Shown: piece after piece, positions 59,097 to 64,000 of the stretch | How the letters are laid out: the number at the start of each line of letters is the position of its first letter | Position numbering within the stretch: position 1 is the stretch's first letter | Assembly (NCBI RefSeq): GCF_030128825.1 | Contig: NZ_CP119127.1 | Location: 2,170,001-2,234,000, forward strand | Length of the DNA: 64,000 nt | Direction: 5' to 3' | From: Sphingobium sp. WTD-1 | GTDB lineage: Bacteria; Pseudomonadota; Alphaproteobacteria; Sphingomonadales; Sphingomonadaceae | The notes under the pieces: generated by a model | What the model was told of the DNA's origin: nothing | Databases searched by the model: none | What the model saw: only the letters and a program-made list of their open reading frames with translations | Translations under genes and position numbers: made by a program

Positions 59097-60077
59097 ATGC
59101 CGTCGATCGAAACCTCCTGGCCCCTGGCTGAGCCTGTTGCCGCGCAGACGGCGCGCCAGATCCCGGTCATCACACGCCCGCTGGCGATCCGGCGGCATTT
59201 TCTGGCGGCGCTGGGTGTGAGCATGCTGCTGCTCGCCCTGCTGCTGGACATGGCTGACCTGCGCATCGACTTCTGGCAGCCGAGCAGCATCGCCTATGGC
59301 GTGGCGGCGGCGCTGTTGCTGGTGTTGCGCTTTGGCCTGCCGCGCAGCGGCTGGCGCCATGCCGGGACGGTGGCGCCATTTGCCACCTATGTCGGCCTGT
59401 TCACGCTGATCTCGGTCATGGGCGCGGCGGCCAGCTATCCCGTCGCGGCGCTGACGCATGGCTATGCCGACGCCGCGTTGCAGCGCATTGACGAAGCGCT
59501 GGGGTTCGACTGGCTCCATTGGTATCGGCTGACGGCATCGCACCGGACACTCCAATTCCTGGAAACGGCGGCCTATCGCAGTATCTATGTGACGCCGGCC
59601 CTGCTGCTATGGTGCATGGCGCGGGCGGGCGAACAGGAACGGGCCTGGCGCTTCATCGCCACCTTCTGGCTGGCGGCGGTCATCACCCTGATCCTGTTCA
59701 GCCTGATGCCGGCGGTCGGGCCATTCTCCTATCTGTGGCACGAACCGATCCGCTACATGCCCGAAAGCGAGCTGTGGCAGCAGGGGTTGATCCCGGCGCT
59801 GCGGACGCATGCGGTCCATGCCATCGACCTGGGCCAATTGCGCGGCATCGTGTCGGCGCCCAGCTTCCATACCGCGGCGGCGGTGCTGTATATCGCGGCG
59901 GGATGGCGGATCGCGGCGCTGCGCTGGCCGATCGTCGCGCTGAACGCGGCGATGCTGCTGTCCACGCCGGTGGAGGGCACCCATTATCTGATCGACATGA
60001 TCCTGGGGCTGGGCGTGGCGCTGACCGCGCTGGCGCTGATGGACATCCATCGGCGCCGCTGCGCGGTCAGCGTATAA
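59097..60077 (+). CDS. PAP2-type membrane phosphatase/inositolphosphotransferase-like protein
   Basis: A 326-residue protein with six to seven membrane helices. PAP2 motifs 2 and 3 appear as APSFHTAAAVLY (about residue 255) and STPVEGTHYLIDMI (about 292), the catalytic His/Asp pair of the PAP2/Aur1/IPC-synthase-like (PAP2_3) branch. These enzymes transfer or hydrolyse phosphate-linked headgroups on lipids facing the periplasm. In a sphingolipid-producing genus a role in lipid headgroup attachment is possible. ATG 59097 is chosen; GTG 59094 precedes it in frame. Confidence 0.83.
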   Translation: MPSIETSWPLAEPVAAQTARQIPVITRPLAIRRHFLAALGVSMLLLALLLDMADLRIDFWQPSSIAYGVAAALLLVLRFGLPRSGWRHAGTVAPFATYVGLFTLISVMGAAASYPVAALTHGYADAALQRIDEALGFDWLHWYRLTASHRTLQFLETAAYRSIYVTPALLLWCMARAGEQERAWRFIATFWLAAVITLILFSLMPAVGPFSYLWHEPIRYMPESELWQQGLIPALRTHAVHAIDLGQLRGIVSAPSFHTAAAVLYIAAGWRIAALRWPIVALNAAMLLSTPVEGTHYLIDMILGLGVALTALALMDIHRRRCAVSV

Positions 60078-60079
60078 GC

Positions 60080-61459
60080 TCAATCCTTCTTCAGGATATC
60101 CATGGCGAGGACGGTCATCGCTTCGCTGGCGGTGGCGATCACCTTGTCGGCCTCCGGCGCCCAGAACGGGCTGTGCAGCGAGGGCAGGGCGATCTGGCCG
60201 GCCTCGGCCGCTGCCATCTTGTCCGCCGGCACGCCGCCGACCCAGAAGATGAAGCTGTTGATCGACTTGTCGGCGCGGTAGAAGCGGCCGAAATCCTCGC
60301 CGCCCATCACCGCCGGGGTCTTGACCACGCGGCCCTCGGCGAAATGGCCCTTGAGCAGCGCGCCCATCTGTTCGGCAAATTCGGGCGGGTTGTAGGTCGA
60401 CGGCGTGAACTCGTCCTTGACGCTGACGACCGGCATCTTGTCGTCGGGCACGCCCGCCGCAATCGCCTCGCCACGGGCGATCCGCTCGATCCCCTTGATC
60501 AGCTTGGCGCGGGTCTCGTCCGAATAGCTGCGCACGGTCAACAGCAGCAGCGCCTGATCGGGAATGATATTGTGCTTGGCTCCGGCCTGGAAGCTGCCGA
60601 CGGTGACGACGGCGGGATCCTGCGGATCCTGTTCGCGGCTGACCAGGGTCTGCAGCGAGGTGACGATGCGCGAACCCAGCACGATCGGGTCGCGGGTCGT
60701 CTGCGGATAGGCGCCATGGCCGCCCAGCCCCTTCACCACGATATCGACGCTGTCGACATTGGCGAGGGCATAGCCCGGCGTATAGCCGACGATGCCGGCC
60801 TGGAGATTGGCGGCGTCATGGAAGGCGATGGCATGGGTCGGGCGCGGGAAGCGGGTGTAGAGCCCATCCTCCAGCATATCGCGGGCGCCCTTGCCCACTT
60901 CCTCGGCCGGCTGGAGGATCATCACCAGCGTGCCCTTCCACTTGTCCTTCTGGCTGGACAGCAGCTTGGCGGTCTCGATGAAGGCGGTCATGTGGGTGTC
61001 ATGGCCGCAGGCATGCATCACGCCGGTCTCGACCCCCTCGGGCGTCTTGGTGCGCACCTTTGACGCGAAGTCGAGGCCGGTCTGCTCGACCACGGGCAGG
61101 CCATCCATGTCGGCGCGGATGAGGAGGACGGGGCCGGAGCCATTCTTCATAACCGCGACGACGCCGGTGCCGCCTACCTTTTCGGTCACGTCGAACTTCA
61201 TCGCTTTCAGGCGCTTGGCCAGCTTGGCGGCGGTGTTCACCTCCTGCAGCGAAAGTTCGGGATTGGCGTGCAGGTCGCGATAGAGGGTCATCAGCCCCTC
61301 CATGTCCCTAGCGATCAGGCCGGGCAGTTCGCTCTGCGGCGTGGGGGTGGGCTGGACCATGGACGGCTGGGCCGGCGGGGGCGCGGCGACCGGAGTTTGG
61401 GCGGCGGCGATGGACGAAAAGCTGACAGCGGCCAGAAAGGCCGTGAGCGCGTGGCGCAT
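60080..61459 (-). CDS. Exported M20-family amidohydrolase
   Basis: A 459-residue M20D metallopeptidase/amidohydrolase with signal peptide MRHALTAFLAAVSFSSIAAA cut before QTPVAAP and a Pro-rich spacer. Conserved metal-binding segments: RADMDGLPVVEQTG, GVMHACGHDTHM, PAEEVGKGARDML and the catalytic-domain C-terminal GGEDFGRF. The dimerisation domain lies between about residues 240 and 350. It would cleave N-acyl amino acids or peptides such as indole-acetyl amino acids or N-acyl homoserine-type substrates outside the cytoplasm. Convergent with the PAP2 gene, 2 bp apart. Confidence 0.93.
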   Translation of the reverse strand: MRHALTAFLAAVSFSSIAAAQTPVAAPPPAQPSMVQPTPTPQSELPGLIARDMEGLMTLYRDLHANPELSLQEVNTAAKLAKRLKAMKFDVTEKVGGTGVVAVMKNGSGPVLLIRADMDGLPVVEQTGLDFASKVRTKTPEGVETGVMHACGHDTHMTAFIETAKLLSSQKDKWKGTLVMILQPAEEVGKGARDMLEDGLYTRFPRPTHAIAFHDAANLQAGIVGYTPGYALANVDSVDIVVKGLGGHGAYPQTTRDPIVLGSRIVTSLQTLVSREQDPQDPAVVTVGSFQAGAKHNIIPDQALLLLTVRSYSDETRAKLIKGIERIARGEAIAAGVPDDKMPVVSVKDEFTPSTYNPPEFAEQMGALLKGHFAEGRVVKTPAVMGGEDFGRFYRADKSINSFIFWVGGVPADKMAAAEAGQIALPSLHSPFWAPEADKVIATASEAMTVLAMDILKKD

Positions 61460-61541
61460 ATGATTGAATCTCCCTTGCTGGGCAGGAGCATAAGGGGATT
61501 TTACGGGCGTTAAAGGGGATTGTTACGGCTTTGCGCGGAAC

Positions 61542-61838
61542 TTAGTCCGGGTCGAGCAGGGGGAGGTAATCGCTGGCACCATGACGGACATGCAGCACAA
61601 TGACGCGATCAGGTTCGATCCGATAGAAGATCAGATAGCGGCCATGGACGCGCCGCCTTATGCCCAGATCGGCATAGCGTTCGACCAAAGGAAAGGCCTC
61701 CGGGAATGAAGCGAGGCCAAGGCATTTGTCGCGCAGTTCGCGCAGGAAAGTCAGGGCGCGGAGCGGATTATCCCGTGCGATATGATCGGCGATCGCCACC
61801 AGGTCATATTCCGCCTCCGCGGACAGTTCGACCTTCAT
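61542..61838 (-). CDS. parE: ParE-type toxin
   Basis: A 98-residue RelE/ParE-superfamily toxin: LSAEAEYDLVAIADHIARDNPLRALTFLRELRDKC and GRYLIFYRIEPDRVIVLHVRHGASDY match the ParE fold, whose classic members poison DNA gyrase. It overlaps the upstream antitoxin by ATGA in the standard parDE order. The name follows the pair; biochemical target not shown. Confidence 0.88.
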   Translation of the reverse strand: MKVELSAEAEYDLVAIADHIARDNPLRALTFLRELRDKCLGLASFPEAFPLVERYADLGIRRRVHGRYLIFYRIEPDRVIVLHVRHGASDYLPLLDPD

Positions 61839-62080
61839 GGAACGGCGCGATATTTCGCCTCAAGGCGATCAAACACCGAAGCGGCGTCGCTGGTGCGGCC
61901 GGCATCCGCATCGGCCAGTCCCCGGCCGATAGAGGCATCCAGCGCGGCGAGCTTCGTCTCGCGCTCTTGGATTAAGCGCACGCCTTCGCGCAACACCTCG
62001 CTCTTGCTGTTGTAGCGGCCGGTTTCGACCAAGCCGGCCACGAAGGCTTCCAGTTGCTTGCCCAGATCCGCGCTAATCAT
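61835..62080 (-). CDS. parD: ParD-type antitoxin
   Basis: An 81-residue ribbon-helix-helix antitoxin: MISADLGKQLEAFVAGLVETGRYNSKSEVLREGVRLIQERETKLAAL, with the intrinsically disordered C-terminal part that wraps the toxin. It likely autoregulates the operon by binding upstream. It starts about 70 bp from the convergent-strand boundary of the S10 peptidase gene end. Confidence 0.9.
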   Translation of the reverse strand: MISADLGKQLEAFVAGLVETGRYNSKSEVLREGVRLIQERETKLAALDASIGRGLADADAGRTSDAASVFDRLEAKYRAVP

Positions 62081-62148
62081 CCGATATCCTTTCGGAGTGG
62101 CAATCTAGGCGCTTTATCAACTGTTATCAATCGTGGCCGGCGCCATGG

Positions 62149-63663
62149 TCAGCGCGCGTTGATGAACGCCCTTATGTCCGCGCTCAGCTTGCGCAGGTCG
62201 TCGGGGCGGACATACATCATGTGGCCGGCATCATAATAATGATACTGGATCCGCGCGGGGTCGAAGCCGGTGCGGCTCATCGCATATTCGGCACCGAAGA
62301 AGGGCGTGGCAAAATCATACCAGCCCTGGCCGACGAACACCTTGAGCCCGCTATTCTCTCGCAAGGCCTTGCTGAGATAGGGGGCGACGCTGGCGTAAAC
62401 TTCGCTGTCGCGACCGCGCTGGCCCTGCAGCTTCCAGTCCCAGCCGCTGACCCCGCCGATCGTCACATATTGACGCTCGGTCTTGTACTTCAGCTCGTCG
62501 CGGGCGTAGCTGTTCATCGCGGCGGTATAGGCGCCGTCGATCGCGTAGAAGCTGGGATCATTGTCCGGCTCTTCGCCGGCCGCATCATAATCCTTGCCGG
62601 TGTAGCGGGTGTCGAGGCGGCCGATGGAGACACCCCGATCGCGCAGCAATTCCTTGTAGAAACGGCCGGGCGAAATGCGCAGTTCGGCATGGTCGACAAA
62701 GGCTTCCGACAGGCCAGTGAGGCGGGACAGTTCGGTGCGGATGCTCGCGCGTTCCTGGTCCGACAACTGATTGCCCTTCAGCAGCGCGGCGGCATAGGGA
62801 CCGATCGCGAAGGCGCGCGCCTGCTGCGCAGCCTCGGCCACGGTCGCGGGCGGATTGCCCATCTTCTTGTGATACCAGGCGGTCGTCGCCATCGAGGGGA
62901 GGTTGAGGATATAGGGCATTTCATTGCCCTGCACCTCGGCCGAGGCACCGAAGTCGAGGATCGACGAGATCAGGATGATGCCGTTGACCGAGACGTCGTT
63001 GTAGCTGCCCTCCAACTCGTTGATGAGGGCGACCGAACGGGTGGTGCCGTAGCTTTCGCCGCCGATATATTTGGGCGAGGACCAGCGGCCATTTTCGCCG
63101 AGCCACAGGCGGATATAGTCGGCGATCGACTTGGCGTCGGCGGAGACGCCCCAATAATCCTTGGGATCCTTCTTGCCGATGGCGTGGGAGAAGCCGGTGC
63201 CGACCGGATCGATGAAGACGAGGTCGGTGACGTCGAGCAGCGATTCCGCATTGTCGACCAGCGGATAGGGCGGCGCGCCGTCATCCTGCGCATCGGGCAG
63301 GACCACGCGCTTGGGACCGAAGGCGCCCATGTGCAGCCAGAGCGAGCCCGAGCCGGGGCCGCCATTATAGAGGAAGGTGATCGGCCGGGTCTTGTCGCCG
63401 CCATCCTTGACATAGGAGGTTGCGTAGATCGCCGCGAGCGGCTTGCCGTCCTTGTCCTTGATGTAGGTTTCGCCGGTGGTCGCGGTGTAGCTGATCGCCT
63501 TGCCGCCGAACACGCCCTTATGATGGGTGACCGAGACATTGGGGGCGGGCACGCCAGCTTCGGCGGCCGGCGCTTCGTCCTTCTTCCTGCCTTCGTCCTG
63601 GGCCTGGACGGCCAAGGGCATGATGGCCAGCGCGAGCGCGGCCAGCGAAATCGTCAAACGCAT
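62149..63663 (-). CDS. Exported S10-family serine carboxypeptidase-like protein
   Basis: A 504-residue peptidase with signal peptide MRLTISLAALALAIMPLAVQA. S10 carboxypeptidase signatures: substrate/oxyanion FLYNGGPGSGSLWLHMGAFGP, nucleophile GGESYGTTRS (Ser about 213), catalytic Asp in WYDFATPF and His in YDAGHMMYV. Bacterial S10-like proteins of this length occur in many sphingomonads and probably trim peptide C-termini in the periplasm. No paired genes are recognised; the start at 63663 is the only sensible signal peptide start. Confidence 0.92.
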   Translation of the reverse strand: MRLTISLAALALAIMPLAVQAQDEGRKKDEAPAAEAGVPAPNVSVTHHKGVFGGKAISYTATTGETYIKDKDGKPLAAIYATSYVKDGGDKTRPITFLYNGGPGSGSLWLHMGAFGPKRVVLPDAQDDGAPPYPLVDNAESLLDVTDLVFIDPVGTGFSHAIGKKDPKDYWGVSADAKSIADYIRLWLGENGRWSSPKYIGGESYGTTRSVALINELEGSYNDVSVNGIILISSILDFGASAEVQGNEMPYILNLPSMATTAWYHKKMGNPPATVAEAAQQARAFAIGPYAAALLKGNQLSDQERASIRTELSRLTGLSEAFVDHAELRISPGRFYKELLRDRGVSIGRLDTRYTGKDYDAAGEEPDNDPSFYAIDGAYTAAMNSYARDELKYKTERQYVTIGGVSGWDWKLQGQRGRDSEVYASVAPYLSKALRENSGLKVFVGQGWYDFATPFFGAEYAMSRTGFDPARIQYHYYDAGHMMYVRPDDLRKLSADIRAFINAR

Positions 63664-63812
63664 TAAGGATGCTCCCCTTTCTTTTGTAGCGGCTGCGCTA
63701 GCCCAGAGCGGGCTGCACTGGAAGGGGGAACGGGCGAGGGAGCCGCGATGGCGGGGCGACTGGCAGCACGCTTTTCCTTGATTTCCCGTCCGGCCGATGG
63801 TCTGGAAGGGCG

Positions 63813-64000
63813 ATGATTATCTCGACCATCCCCTGGGACCAGCCTGCCACCATGATCGACCTGGACGGTAAGGCGCCGCTGATCGCGACGGTGCGCGATT
63901 GCGTCATCCATTATGGCCTGTTCAAGCCCTTCGCCAAGGAACAGGCGCGGGTGCTGTTGACCCAGCCGGTGCATCGCGAGGGGCAGAAGACCCGGACCTG
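63813..64000 (+). CDS. Unidentified protein, partial (runs off the right edge)
   Basis: An open frame from ATG 63813 to the window end (62 complete codons) encodes MIISTIPWDQPATMIDLDGK and a following helical stretch with HYGLFKPFAKEQARVLL. GGAAGGG lies just ahead of the ATG. The internal ATG at 63852 is an alternative start. Too little is visible to assign a family. Confidence 0.5.
   Translation, partial: MIISTIPWDQPATMIDLDGKAPLIATVRDCVIHYGLFKPFAKEQARVLLTQPVHREGQKTRT

Noticed and set aside
1..64000. CRISPR arrays, rRNA genes, insertion sequences and riboswitches
   Set aside because: No regularly spaced repeats, rRNA, transposase genes or recognisable riboswitch folds were found on either strand.

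Overview
The window is high-GC alphaproteobacterial DNA, most likely a sphingomonad (Sphingobium/Sphingomonas type). Reasons are a CpdR-type receiver, the gene order phoR-pstSCAB-phoU-phoB, a PqqD/HprK-like/nucleotidyltransferase cassette next to a Tat-exported protein, a sphingomonad-type intergenic palindrome, and homologues typical of that order. This is inferred from gene content and composition; no rRNA or marker comparison was possible.

Positions 1 to about 12,900 are the right-hand part of a prophage integrated at the 3' end of a tRNA-Val(GAC) gene (12906-12980). A leftward operon runs from a prophage tRNA-Trp through a tiny membrane protein, an HNH nuclease, TerS, TerL, portal and prohead protease, then a 106-aa protein, a tail-fibre-like protein with an SGNH esterase domain, and a lectin-like protein cut by the window edge. 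No major capsid, connector or tail genes follow the protease, so the prophage looks deleted or rearranged. The right arm carries a membrane-anchored GAF protein, a dnaB-like remnant, several overlapping small (mostly membrane) proteins and the tyrosine integrase.

Positions 13,100 to 44,800 are chromosomal housekeeping and metabolic genes: dctA, cpdR, an N-formylglutamate amidohydrolase-like enzyme, an acyltransferase-SGNH protein, a P450, class II DAHP synthase, a Rap1a-like protein, an ldhA-like D-lactate dehydrogenase, an exported TPR-CHAT protease, cysS, a MerR/TipAS regulator, a Bax-inhibitor-1 protein, polA, a FUSC transporter, a beta-barrel protein, a class A beta-lactamase-like lipoprotein, an alpha/beta hydrolase, nadB, an ABC ATPase, a beta-helix protein, a Rieske oxygenase module with a TetR regulator, and def.

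Positions 44,800 to 52,300 hold the phosphate regulon (phoB, phoU, pstB, pstA, pstC, pstS, phoR, all leftward) with a three-repeat Pho box in front of pstS and two strong hairpins between pstB and phoU. Positions 52,300 to 56,270 hold the most interesting chromosomal cassette: a Tat-exported small protein, a GT4 glycosyltransferase, and a tightly coupled PqqD-like / HprK-like kinase / nucleotidyltransferase trio, which looks like a peptide- or protein-modification system.

The rest is a divergent bdcR/bdcA pair, a ChrA chromate transporter, a PAP2-type membrane phosphatase/synthase, an M20 amidohydrolase, a ParDE toxin-antitoxin pair, an S10 carboxypeptidase and a partial gene at the right edge.
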